In this document: positions 37,230 through 45,758 of the stretch, in pieces
Numbering within the stretch: the first letter of the stretch is position 1
Layout: each line of letters opens with the position of its first letter
Assembly: GCA_900315165.1 (NCBI GenBank)
Contig: OMXZ01000019.1
Location: 1 to 64,000 of the forward strand
Origin: an uncultured Actinomycetes bacterium
GTDB lineage: Bacteria; Actinomycetota; Coriobacteriia; Coriobacteriales; Atopobiaceae
Length of the DNA stretch: 64,000 nucleotides
Direction of reading: 5' to 3'
The notes under the pieces: generated by a model
What the model was told of the DNA's origin: nothing
Databases searched by the model: none
What the model saw: the letters and a program-made list of their open reading frames with translations, nothing else
Program-made: the position numbers and the translations under genes

Positions 37230-37445
37230 GTCATGCCCTTCTCCGTCGCGCCCTTGCGTTGATTACATTCTGCAGACCCGCATCGCCTAAAACAATTACC
37301 TATAACAAATGATTTGTATTCCTTATCGGCATATTCAAACCAGCCCACTCCCCTACCGTTCGCCCCATCTCACACATCAGCCGACAATCCGCCTGAATAG
37401 AATCGAGGTACGAATCGACGGGCACAGCTATCCGAGGGGGCAAAC

Positions 37446-38363
37446 ATGGAATATTTCGGCATCGATGTGGGCGGCACACAGGTCAAATGGGCCATCGTGA
37501 ACGAGGACTACCAGATCGTCGAGCAAGGGAAGATCCCGACTGACTTCTCCTCGGCCGACGAGCTGGTCGATGCCCTCGTCAAGCTGGTCGAGCCCTACCG
37601 CGACCGCGTCGGCGCCATCGCCGCAAGCGTCCCTGGCACCGTGCAAGCGGACGACCCCGATGGCACCATCATCGGCGGCGGTGCGCTCACCTATATGGAC
37701 AAATTCCCGCTGGCTCGCGCGCTCACCGACCGCCTCGGCCTGCCGGCCGTCATCGACAACGACGGCAAGAGCTGTGCCAACGGCGAGTATGCCGCCGGTG
37801 CGCTCAAGGGCACCAAGGTCGGCGTCGTGATGGTTATCGGCACGGGCCTCGGCGGCGGCGTCGTGATCGACGGCACGGTCTTCCGCGGCGCGCACGGCAA
37901 CGCCACCGAGATCAGCGGCATCGTCAGCGACCATGTCACCGCCCCCGGCAAATTCGATCTGAGCAACATGGGCGCCATCCGTGGCGGATGGATGGGGCTG
38001 CGCCACGCCATCTGCTCCGAGAAGGGCATCACGGATGAGAAGGACATCGACGGCTTCAAGCTCTTCGAGTGGGTCGACGCCGGCGACGAGGCAGCCATCC
38101 GCGGCCTGCACACCTACGCGCGCTACGTCGTCTGCCTCTGCCACACCATCCAGGTCATCCTCGACCCCGACGCCATCGCGATCGGCGGCGGCATCAGCGC
38201 GGCACCCGCCCTCATCGAGGCCATCCACGCCGAGGAGGACGCCATGTACGAGGGTTGGCCCTTCCCCCAGATGAAGAAGCCCAACATCGTCCTATGCGAG
38301 ATGGGCAACGACGCCAATATCGTCGGCGCCGTCTACGAGGCCCGGCGCCGCCTGCGGCTCTAG
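37446..38363 (+). CDS. ROK-family sugar kinase lacking the zinc motif
   Basis: The protein has 305 residues. The phosphate-binding loop YFGIDVGGTQVKWAIV, the catalytic Asp region VIDNDGKSCANGEY, GTGLGGGVVIDGT, and the adenine-side PDAIAIGGGIS are those of ROK kinases such as glucokinases. The CxCGxxGC zinc motif that follows the GExGH segment in most ROK kinases is missing; the region reads NATEISGIV instead. It is probably a zinc-independent ROK kinase; the sugar is unknown. GAGGGGG precedes the ATG. Its stop abuts that of the next gene, which converges on it. Confidence 0.85.
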   Translation: MEYFGIDVGGTQVKWAIVNEDYQIVEQGKIPTDFSSADELVDALVKLVEPYRDRVGAIAASVPGTVQADDPDGTIIGGGALTYMDKFPLARALTDRLGLPAVIDNDGKSCANGEYAAGALKGTKVGVVMVIGTGLGGGVVIDGTVFRGAHGNATEISGIVSDHVTAPGKFDLSNMGAIRGGWMGLRHAICSEKGITDEKDIDGFKLFEWVDAGDEAAIRGLHTYARYVVCLCHTIQVILDPDAIAIGGGISAAPALIEAIHAEEDAMYEGWPFPQMKKPNIVLCEMGNDANIVGAVYEARRRLRL

Positions 38364-39452
38364 CTAGCCTTCGATCAGGAAGGCCTGCGTGATGGGGTCC
38401 GGGTCGGAGGGGATTACCTGAAGCGCGCCGTCGAGCCAGAGGTCCACCTGGGTCCCGGCGGGTACCATCAACGTGAGCGCGATATTGGCCCCCTTCCGCT
38501 CCCAGGTCAGGAAGAGCTGACCACGCGGCGTCTTGTACGAGCAGGTGACATTGTCCGTCTTTGTGGAGAAATAGGGCCGGACCTCGATGTGGTCGGCCGC
38601 CACAGCATCGTCCGCCACACGGATGCCGCCGAGCCCTTGAAAGAGCCATCTAGCCGCATTCGGCTGCGCGCCCGCGAGCAACCACTGCTCCGCCACATCG
38701 TCGTGGCCGTAGCGGTTGAGCACGTCGAACGCGAACGCCGTCGTTATTGCATCAGCGGTAACGTCGCCGCCGCACGCCAGCTTGGCGAGGCGAACGGCCA
38801 TCTCGCGACCATCGCCGAGGCCCAAGACAGCCGCAAGGGCGTACGACTCAGGCGTGCCCTCACCGAAGCTGCCGTCGTCATTGGCGAAGCGCCCGTGGAT
38901 TCGCTTATATAGGCCCTCGATCGCGCGGTCGATATCCTCCGTCGGCTGCCCGAGGCGCTGGGCCGCCTCGTCACACAGGCTTAGCGCCGCATACGCAAGG
39001 GCATAAGCACGGAATTCGTTATCGCCGGCCGTCGCTTCATCGGCACCATCCACCAGGGCAGAGAACGTCCGGGCCAAAGTCGCGGCATCCAACCGCGCAA
39101 GGTCACCCGCAAGTCCGCGGATATGAGGCCATGCCTGCTCCAGCAGATTGCGGCGCGCATAGCGCCTGTCCGCCTCGACCGCGAGGTAGGGCAGGGCGAG
39201 CTGCCAGAAAGCGGGCCTGTCCTTGCCCGCGCAAGCCGCAATGACCCGCTCGATCTCGTCCTGCATGTCATAGAGGCTGGCGGATGCGCCAAAGAGCGCG
39301 ACCACGTCCAGGCAATGCAGGTCGGCGGCGGTACCCTCGGTCGCCATGTCCCTTGCCACAAAGAGCTTTTCCTGCGCCGCGGCAAGCGCATCCATGAAGT
39401 CGGGGTTGTCGGAAATGAAATCGCCCACCTGGGCGGTAGTGTTGTCGGTCAT
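38364..39452 (-). CDS. Alpha-L-rhamnosidase (GH78)-like protein, C-terminal part only
   Basis: The 362-residue protein has an alpha-helical repeat part and, at about residues 260-355, the pattern of a GH78 C-terminal beta domain: ARWLFQGLGGIRVADD, HIEVRPYFSTKTDNVTCSYKTPRG, TLMVPAGTQVDLWLDG. Full GH78 enzymes are 700-1000 residues, so the N-terminal beta domains and much of the barrel are absent. The start is a normal ATG and no upstream remnant is seen. It may have become a separate function. Catalytic residues could not be assigned. Confidence 0.6.
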   Translation of the reverse strand: MTDNTTAQVGDFISDNPDFMDALAAAQEKLFVARDMATEGTAADLHCLDVVALFGASASLYDMQDEIERVIAACAGKDRPAFWQLALPYLAVEADRRYARRNLLEQAWPHIRGLAGDLARLDAATLARTFSALVDGADEATAGDNEFRAYALAYAALSLCDEAAQRLGQPTEDIDRAIEGLYKRIHGRFANDDGSFGEGTPESYALAAVLGLGDGREMAVRLAKLACGGDVTADAITTAFAFDVLNRYGHDDVAEQWLLAGAQPNAARWLFQGLGGIRVADDAVAADHIEVRPYFSTKTDNVTCSYKTPRGQLFLTWERKGANIALTLMVPAGTQVDLWLDGALQVIPSDPDPITQAFLIEG

Positions 39453-39697
39453 CGGGACCTCCTCGTCGTCCGTTCGGACTCGGGTTCATCGGGGTCCGGG
39501 CCTATCGGGGACCCGGGATTGGATTGTGCGATGCTACCACGTCGCACCGACGCGGACAGCACGCCCACATTATCAGCGGCAACTGCACACGATTTTGTTA
39601 TCCGCCGGTCATGAATGCATGAGATTCGTTGCGAACCTGTGAAGTCGCACACGGGGTCCTATACTCACCTGTGCGTTATTGATGCGAAGGGGAGATT

Positions 39698-40408
39698 ATG
39701 CACGGCTTGGGCACACTCATGAACGTCGGACTGCTCGTGGGCGGCGGCATCGTCGGCCTGGTCGGGCGCTCGCGCATCAGGCCGCGCATGCAGGAGACCC
39801 TGATGGTCGGCACGGGCATCGCCATCATGTTCATGTCCATGGGCAGCGTGATGGCCAAGATGCTGCAGGTCAACGCCGCAGGCAGCCTCGATGCGGTCGG
39901 CTCCATGATGATGATCGTCTCCATCGCAGGCGGCGGCGTGATCGGCGAGGTCATCGACCTCAACGGTTATATCGAGCGCTTCGGCACCTGGCTGCGCGAG
40001 AAGACGGGCAACGCCCGCGACAAGGACTTCATCAATGCCTTTGTCAGTGCCACCTGCACCGTGTGCATCGGCGCCATGGCCGTGGTCGGCTCCATCCAGG
40101 ACGGCATCTCGGGCGACTGGTCGATCCTTTTGGCCAAGGGCGTGCTCGACGCGATCATCGTGTGCGTGATGGCCGCGAGCATGGGCAAGGGCTGCGTCTT
40201 TTCCGCCATCCCCGTCGCGCTCTTCCAGGGCACGATCACGCTGCTCGCCGCGCTGGCCGGCCCCTTCATGACCGAGACCGCCCTCTCAAACCTCTCCTAC
40301 GTGGGCAACGTGCTCATCTTCTGCGTGGGCGTCAACATGGTCTGGGACAAGGGCATCCGCGTGGCCAACCTCCTGCCCGCCCTGGTCATCGCCGGCCTCT
40401 GGCCGTAA
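39698..40408 (+). CDS. DUF554 family membrane protein
   Basis: A 236-residue protein with about seven hydrophobic segments and typical DUF554 phrases: MHGLGTLMNVGLLVGGGIVG, FVSATCTVCIGAMAVVGSIQDG, AKGVLDAIIVCVMAASMG and GVNMVWDKGIRVANLLPAL. It may be a transporter; no substrate is established. GGGGAG lies before the ATG. The EamA-type gene follows after 11 bp, so the two are probably cotranscribed. Confidence 0.9.
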   Translation: MHGLGTLMNVGLLVGGGIVGLVGRSRIRPRMQETLMVGTGIAIMFMSMGSVMAKMLQVNAAGSLDAVGSMMMIVSIAGGGVIGEVIDLNGYIERFGTWLREKTGNARDKDFINAFVSATCTVCIGAMAVVGSIQDGISGDWSILLAKGVLDAIIVCVMAASMGKGCVFSAIPVALFQGTITLLAALAGPFMTETALSNLSYVGNVLIFCVGVNMVWDKGIRVANLLPALVIAGLWP

Positions 40409-40419
40409 GGGGCTTGCGC

Positions 40420-41425
40420 ATGGGTGATGTGGCAAAGACGGACTCACGCGCCGACGGGCGGGTCGCAATCGAGCAGACTGCGTCTGGAGACCCCGCCTCG
40501 GGAGGCTTCTTCTCCACCACCCCGGGCCTTGTCCTCGGCGCGCTCATCAGCTGCGCGCTCTGGGGCTCGGCCTTTCCCGTGATCAAGATCGGCAATCCGC
40601 TTTTCGGCATCGCGACGGGGGACGCGGCCTCGCAGATCCTCTTCGCCGGCATCCGCTTCACCATCTCCGGCATCCTGACCATCGTCGCCGTGAGCCTCAT
40701 CCGCCGCGAGCCGCTCTGTCCGCGCACTGGCGACGACTTCCGGAAAGCCCTGGTCCTGAGCCTCTTCCAGACCGCGGGCCAATACGCCCTTTTCTATCCC
40801 GGCGTATCGCGCTCCTCGGGCATCACCGCGTCCATCATCGAGGCGTCCAACGTCTTCATCACGGTGTTCGTCGCCGCGCTCGTCTTCCGCTCCGAGCGCC
40901 TCACGTCCCGTAAGCTACTGGGCTGCGCCGCGGGTTTCGCGGGCGTCGTGCTCGTGAACATCGGCGCCTCGTCCACGGGCGACACGCCGCTCGGCGGCAC
41001 GCTGGTCCTCGCCTCAACCTTCTGCGCCGCGACCTCGGCCTGCCTCACCCAGCGCTATGCCGCGGGCCGCGATCCCGTTCATGCTCTCGGGCTGGCAGTT
41101 CCTGATTGGCGGCATCACGCTCGTGTGCGCGGGCCGGCTTGTCGGCGGCCATGTCGCCCCGTCAGGCCCCGCCGCGCTCGGCGTCCTTCTCTACCTGGGC
41201 TTCCTCTCCGCCGCGGCATATGGCCTCTGGTCGGTCCTGCTCTCGCACAACCCGGTCTCGCGCGTGACGATCTTCGGCTTCATGAACCCGGTCTTCGGCG
41301 TGCTGCTCTCAGCGCTCCTGCTCGGCGAGGTCCCCGCGGCCGGCCCCGTCCGCATCGCCGTCGCCCTTGCGCTGATCAGTCTCGGCGTCATCGTCGTCAA
41401 CCGCGTGCCGGCAAAGCGGGTCTAG
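40420..41425 (+). pseudogene. EamA/DMT-family transporter gene with a one-base frameshift
   Basis: The first frame (40420 to about 41073) encodes the N-terminal five helices (ALISCALWGSAFPVIKIG, AGIRFTISGILTIVAVSLI, TAGQYALFYPGVSRSSG, IIEASNVFITVFVAALVF). The continuation, FMLSGWQFLIGGITLVCAG to VIVVNRVPAKRV, is in another frame up to 41425. The switch point is the CCC at 41074-41076: with one C fewer, the protein reads GRDPFMLSGWQF without a break, which matches the family. AGGGG precedes the ATG. This is either a real inactivating insertion or an assembly indel. The stop shares CTAG with the convergent Nudix gene. Confidence 0.88.
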
Positions 41426-41940
41426 CACTTTCCGTCGAAGACGGTGCGGATGCTGTCGTAGTGCAGGAAGATGCCCTGCGCACCCAGCGCACGAATATCA
41501 TCGACCGTCGCGAGCTGCCATCCCGCGACCTCGTCGGCCTGGATGCGCACGTCCGCCTCGCCAAAATCAGCCTCGAAACGGTAAACGTCCATGAAGTAGT
41601 TGTTGTGGTCCTCCGGGGTTGCGCGCGAATAGGTGAAGACGCGCTCGCCACCCGCAGCCGCCACATCGATGCCCGTCTCCTCGCGCGTCTCGCGGATCGC
41701 TGCCTCGAGAGGTTCCTCCCCCGCCTGGACGCCGCCGCCCGGCAGCTCCCACCAGCCGGCCGCCCAGGCCTTGTCCTCCTTGCGCTGAGTGATGAGGATG
41801 CGGCCCGTCGCCCGCTGCTCGACCAGGCAGATCACAGACAGGTGATAGTCGCCCGGCTGCATATCGAAGTGCCAGTCCTCACGCGCCATCACGCGGCCGG
41901 TTTTGGCGCGGTTCTCGTCGTAGATGTCCCAGTACTCCAT
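41422..41940 (-). CDS. Nudix hydrolase
   Basis: This 172-residue protein contains a complete Nudix box (GGGVQAGEEPLEAAIRETREETGI read as GX5EX7REUXEEXGU). It begins MEYWDIYDENRAKTGRVM, as in IPP-isomerase-like Nudix proteins of the YfcD type. AAAGGAG precedes the ATG. Its TAG overlaps the TAG of the convergent transporter gene within one CTAG. The substrate is unknown. Confidence 0.88.
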   Translation of the reverse strand: MEYWDIYDENRAKTGRVMAREDWHFDMQPGDYHLSVICLVEQRATGRILITQRKEDKAWAAGWWELPGGGVQAGEEPLEAAIRETREETGIDVAAAGGERVFTYSRATPEDHNNYFMDVYRFEADFGEADVRIQADEVAGWQLATVDDIRALGAQGIFLHYDSIRTVFDGKC

Positions 41941-41990
41941 GGGGCTCCTTTCGCGGATCGCAGGCCGCTGCGGCGGGCGGATAGTTTCGT

Positions 41991-43232
41991 CTAGTGTAGC
42001 GCCGCCTCGCGCCGACGCGCTCCCGCCAAAGCGCAGGCGCCCACCAGTGCCACAAAGGTCGCCGCCCCGAAGAGCACTGCCTGCACCCCGACCGCCGCCG
42101 CGATGAAGGGGGCGATCAGGAGCGGCACCGTACCTGCCAGCAGGCTGGCCAGGCGCAGAACAGACGTCACGCGCCCCAGGTAGGCAAGGTCGCAGTTGCG
42201 CTGCGTGAGCAGGTGCTGGACTGGGATCATGAGCCCGTAGCCGAAGCCACAGACCATCTGCCCAGCCACCGCGCAGCCCAGGTAGCGCGTACCCGTGTAG
42301 AGCATCGAGCCCATGCCGCACACCATCAGCATAAGGGAGAGCAGGGACTCGTTCACGCGCTCAGCGGGCAGGCGCAGCATCAAAAGCGAGCCAGCCACAC
42401 AGCCAACCCCCATGACCGCCGAAAGCCAGCCCATCCAGTCGGAGCTCAGCAGAAGCACATCGCGGTAGTAGAGCGACTCGAGCGAGTCGAAGGCGCCGTA
42501 GGCGAAGTTGCCCAGGAAGCCGACGATGAAGATGAAGCGCAGCGTCTGCGAGCCGAACGTCACCTTCAAGCCCTCCGCAAACTCGTGCCAGAAACAGGCG
42601 AGCCTGCCTTCGCCGCGAGGACCCTTGCCATCCGACGCACGGTCGGGTTGCATAAGCTCTCGGCAGGCCCAGACGGGTACGGCCGCCAATGCGATACAGG
42701 CTGCGAACAACACGAACACCGCCTGCTCGCCCGCCGCCTTCGTGATGAGGCCGCCGATCGCGGGGCCGGCGATCACGGCGATATTGGTCGCGGTGTCGGA
42801 AAGCGAGTTCAGGCGCTTGAGGGTCTCGGCGTCATCCGTGAGGAAGGGCGGGTATGCCATGGTCGCGGTGGACATAAAGCCGTGGAGCAGGCCGAAGATG
42901 CCGCAGAGGATGAAAAGCAGCGGCAGGGTCAGGGGCGCGATAGCGCAGACGATGCCGAGTAGCGCAAAGGCCGCGAGCGTGATGAGCAGCGTGCGGCGCG
43001 GGCCAATGCGATCGATCACGACGCCGACCACCGCGTTGCCCAGGGAGATCGTGACGTTGAGCAGGAAGATCAGCGCCGAAACCACGAAGGCGTCCGCTGC
43101 GAAGCGATAGGTCGCGATGCCGATGAAGCAGATGAAATAGGTGGACTGGAAGCCGATCTGCATCAGCAGGTTGGCCAAGACGAGCAGACGCTCCTCCCGC
43201 CCCACCTGGCGCAGCTCTGCGGCTAGCGACAT
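41991..43232 (-). CDS. MFS transporter
   Basis: The 413-residue protein has 12 predicted helices. The A-like loop VVGVVIDRIGPRRTLLI lies between helices 2 and 3. A charged central loop (about 190-220, MQPDRASDGKGPRGEGR) is followed by a second half containing YYRDVLLLSSDWMGWL. It resembles Enterobactin-exporter/MFS_3 drug-efflux proteins. A GAGGG site lies 4 bases before the ATG at 43232. The frame running on to 43955 overlaps the peroxidase gene and is spurious. Confidence 0.82.
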   Translation of the reverse strand: MSLAAELRQVGREERLLVLANLLMQIGFQSTYFICFIGIATYRFAADAFVVSALIFLLNVTISLGNAVVGVVIDRIGPRRTLLITLAAFALLGIVCAIAPLTLPLLFILCGIFGLLHGFMSTATMAYPPFLTDDAETLKRLNSLSDTATNIAVIAGPAIGGLITKAAGEQAVFVLFAACIALAAVPVWACRELMQPDRASDGKGPRGEGRLACFWHEFAEGLKVTFGSQTLRFIFIVGFLGNFAYGAFDSLESLYYRDVLLLSSDWMGWLSAVMGVGCVAGSLLMLRLPAERVNESLLSLMLMVCGMGSMLYTGTRYLGCAVAGQMVCGFGYGLMIPVQHLLTQRNCDLAYLGRVTSVLRLASLLAGTVPLLIAPFIAAAVGVQAVLFGAATFVALVGACALAGARRREAALH

Positions 43233-43379
43233 AGTCCCTCGCCCCCATCTGATTCGTGCGTGACGCGGCACATTGTAGAGACTCTTTGTGTCCGATGGGC
43301 TACAAGAACGGGAGCAGGTGGGCGCAAGGGCGGATCCGCCGAGGCAGAGAAGTCGCGGGGTAACGAACTCGAATTTTAT

Positions 43380-43419
43380 ATTGCACGCAATCTTATTTTG
43401 CTCTATATTTTGCTCTATA
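43380..43419 (+). promoter_or_regulatory. Promoter with palindrome and 12-bp duplication upstream of the peroxidase gene
   Basis: TTGCAC (43381-43386), a 17-base spacer and TATATT (43404-43409) form a strong promoter. The -35 lies in the palindrome ATTGC-AC-GCAAT (43380-43391). TTTTGCTCTATA is tandemly duplicated (43396-43407, 43408-43419) across the -10. The OhrR-like regulator encoded downstream is the obvious candidate to bind here. Confidence 0.65.
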
Positions 43420-43490
43420 TTTATTCCTGACAAGGACACAGGGACTCTGCATGTCAGAAGGGCGCGAGGGTCCCGCGAAAGGAGCGCATT

Positions 43491-44030
43491 ATGAACGTCT
43501 ACGGTTACACGGTCGAGAAGCCCAGCGGCGAGCAGGTCAGCCTGCGCGACTACGAGGGCAAGGTCCTGCTCGTCGTCAACACCGCGACCGGCTGCGGTTT
43601 CACCCCGCAGTACGACGACCTCGAGAAGCTCTATGCCGAGTGCCGCGACCAGGGCTTCGAGATCCTCGACTTCCCCTGCAACCAGTTCGCCAACCAGGCC
43701 CCCGGCGATGACGAGGAGATCCACCAGTTCTGCACCCTCAAGTTCGGCACCGAGTTCCCCCAGTTCAAAAAGATCGAGGTCAACGGCGAGAACGCCATCC
43801 CGCTGTTCGCCGACATGGCCACGGCATATCCCTTCCAGGGTTTCAACGGCCTGAAGAAGCTCGTGATGAACAAGGTCGCCAAGTCCGTGGACAAGGAGTT
43901 CGGCGACAAGGCCTACATCAAGTGGAACTTCACCAAGTTCCTGGTCAATCGCCAAGGCGAGGTTGTCGCGCGCTTCGAGCCGACCGTCGACATGAAGGAC
44001 GTCGCCGCCGCCGTCCGCGAGCAGCTCTAG
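43491..44030 (+). CDS. Glutathione peroxidase family (thiol peroxidase)
   Basis: A 179-residue GPx-like protein with a catalytic Cys35 (NTATGCGFTPQY) instead of selenocysteine. The FPCNQFANQAPG and IKWNFTKFLV segments carry the rest of the active site. Such bacterial enzymes usually use thioredoxin. GAAAGGAG lies 6 bases before the ATG. It is followed after 23 bp by an OhrR-like regulator gene, so the pair is probably one peroxide-responsive operon. Confidence 0.93.
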   Translation: MNVYGYTVEKPSGEQVSLRDYEGKVLLVVNTATGCGFTPQYDDLEKLYAECRDQGFEILDFPCNQFANQAPGDDEEIHQFCTLKFGTEFPQFKKIEVNGENAIPLFADMATAYPFQGFNGLKKLVMNKVAKSVDKEFGDKAYIKWNFTKFLVNRQGEVVARFEPTVDMKDVAAAVREQL

Positions 44031-44053
44031 CCCGCTCGATGGAGAAGGTCACC

Positions 44054-44530
44054 ATGCTAGGTCAGCTAGACAAGCCGCACCGGGCCTTCCCGGAGGGATT
44101 CGACCCGCTCGCCCTCGACAACCAGCTCTGCTTCCCCCTCTATGCCGCATCGCATGCGATTGTGAAGAGCTACGGGTCCCGCCTCGCCGACCTGGACCTC
44201 ACCTACACGCAGTACATAACCATGATGGTGCTGTGGGAGGAGCGCACCGTGTCGGTCGGCCATCTCGGCAAGCGCCTGCACCTGGACTCCGGGACGCTGA
44301 CCCCCCTACTCAAGAAGCTCGAGGCCAAAGGCCTGGTCACGCGTCGGCGCAGCCAGGAGGACGAGCGTCGTCTCGACGTGACCGTCACCGAGAAGGGCAT
44401 GGCGCTGCGCGAGCGGGCCGAGGGCGTGCCCGAATGCGTGGCCTCCCGCATCAACCTGGCCCCGCAGGAGGTCGTCGAGATGCGACGCCTCCTCGACAAG
44501 ATCATAGTCTCGCTCGACGCGCGGGGCTAG
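44054..44530 (+). CDS. MarR-family regulator, OhrR-like
   Basis: The 158-residue winged-helix protein has the OhrR redox motif LDNQLCFPLYAASHAI with Cys26, the peroxidatic cysteine position of OhrR. TYTQYITMMVLWEE, LHLDSGTLTPLLKKLEAKGLVTRRRS and EDERRLDVTVTEKG form the DNA-binding part. GGAGAAGG precedes the ATG at 44054; an ATG at 44039 lacks a site. Next to a glutathione peroxidase it probably senses organic peroxides. The stop shares CTAG with the convergent gene. Confidence 0.9.
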   Translation: MLGQLDKPHRAFPEGFDPLALDNQLCFPLYAASHAIVKSYGSRLADLDLTYTQYITMMVLWEERTVSVGHLGKRLHLDSGTLTPLLKKLEAKGLVTRRRSQEDERRLDVTVTEKGMALRERAEGVPECVASRINLAPQEVVEMRRLLDKIIVSLDARG

Positions 44531-45666
44531 GCGTCGTAGACCCCGTACTCGCAACCGATGTTGGCCGCGTCCATGTCGTCAACGAGCTCGAGCCGGCCGG
44601 GGCGCTTGCGATAGAGCTGCAGGCGCCCCGTACCGGTCCCGCCGTTCCAGAGTCGGTTGTGGCGCTTGGCTCCGTCGGGTGCCTCGTAATTAACGAGCAG
44701 CATCTCGTCCTTGGAGCAGCGCACGTCCGTGACCAGTTTGGCCTCGATCGTCTCCTGTTCGACGTGCCAGACGACCTCGTCGGCGGTCTCGTGGCAGGAG
44801 AACTCCGTCTGGCTCCCTGTCCAAGCCTTGGAGAAATTGAACTCGTAGCATCTGCCCTCATAGTTCAGGCAGCCGAGCAGCTTGCGGTCCAAGGCGACCG
44901 CGCCCACCTTGGGGCGCCCACCACCGATCTCGAGCGCGGAGTTGCTGAGCCGCTTGCCTGTGACGACGCTGGTCAGATTGCTGGAGGCCAGCCACACCCA
45001 GGGTGAGGTGAAGTCGGCGCCCCAGTTCTTGTCCGCATAGCCATAGCAGGTCGCGGGGTCGACCTCGTAGCGCTCGCCGTCGAGCTCAACCCAGCCCTTG
45101 TAGGCGGTCTTGATGCCCTCCGCATGCCAGAACATCTCGAAGGACTCCGCGTCGCGCAGGGGTTTGCTCGCGCCGGGGCCTACGTTGTAGGCGATCAGCT
45201 TGTCGATGTCGAGCTCCCAGGCCATCGAGCCCGCATCGCTCATCCACTCGGGGTGCGCCGCCGCATCCTCCGGCGTGACCTCCACGCTCCCGCAGGTCAT
45301 CGTCTCGGTCGCAAGACAGTTGCCGCAGGTCACACAATAGGGCAGTCCCCTGGCCATGTCCACCTGGTCCCAGCCGAAAAAGCGGTGCAGCTGGCGGGCG
45401 TCCTTGCCCCAGCAGCCGACCTTGACCATCACGTAGGAGGGCCTGACGCCGGCCGCCTTGTTTTCCGGTAGTTGGCCAAAGACGGGCTCGGGGCCGCCCA
45501 GCGCCGGGTTCACGCAGAAGAACTCGATAAAGAAGGCCTTCTCCTCCCCGGTGCGCGCGTTGTGCGCCGTGAAGGAATGCCACCACCAGTCGTAGCCCTG
45601 CTGGGCGAAGCGCCCCTGCCCGAGCATAAAGGCATCGCGCGAGATGTCGTGTGTGTCTGCCGCCAT
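44527..45666 (-). CDS. Tocopherol-cyclase-like family protein
   Basis: A 379-residue protein without signal peptide or membrane helix. The central ADKNWGADFTSPWVWLASSNL and the early DWWWHSFTAHNARTGEEKAFFIEFFCV match the two-lobed lipocalin-like layout of the tocopherol cyclase family (plant VTE1 relatives). A cysteine group (LPYCVTCGNCLATETMTC) is an extra feature. Bacteria of this kind do not make tocopherol, so the reaction is unknown. GGAGG lies before the ATG. It shares its stop CTAG with the OhrR-like gene. Confidence 0.7.
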   Translation of the reverse strand: MAADTHDISRDAFMLGQGRFAQQGYDWWWHSFTAHNARTGEEKAFFIEFFCVNPALGGPEPVFGQLPENKAAGVRPSYVMVKVGCWGKDARQLHRFFGWDQVDMARGLPYCVTCGNCLATETMTCGSVEVTPEDAAAHPEWMSDAGSMAWELDIDKLIAYNVGPGASKPLRDAESFEMFWHAEGIKTAYKGWVELDGERYEVDPATCYGYADKNWGADFTSPWVWLASSNLTSVVTGKRLSNSALEIGGGRPKVGAVALDRKLLGCLNYEGRCYEFNFSKAWTGSQTEFSCHETADEVVWHVEQETIEAKLVTDVRCSKDEMLLVNYEAPDGAKRHNRLWNGGTGTGRLQLYRKRPGRLELVDDMDAANIGCEYGVYDA

Positions 45667-45758
45667 GGGGCCTCCGGTCCTCCGCGCAATTCCCGCGCCA
45701 CCCACATATGTCGCGCTAGAATGAGTCCGTCAATGGTCGTTCAACGAAAGGAAGCACA

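Noticed and set aside
39679-41994. A 771-codon frame spanning DUF554, the EamA gene and the Nudix gene
   Set aside because: Only the middle part (40420 to about 41073) is real protein; the ends are out-of-frame readings of neighbouring genes.
41991-43955. A 654-codon version of the MFS gene
   Set aside because: The extension past 43232 is antisense to the peroxidase gene; the ribosome site and MFS start are at 43232.
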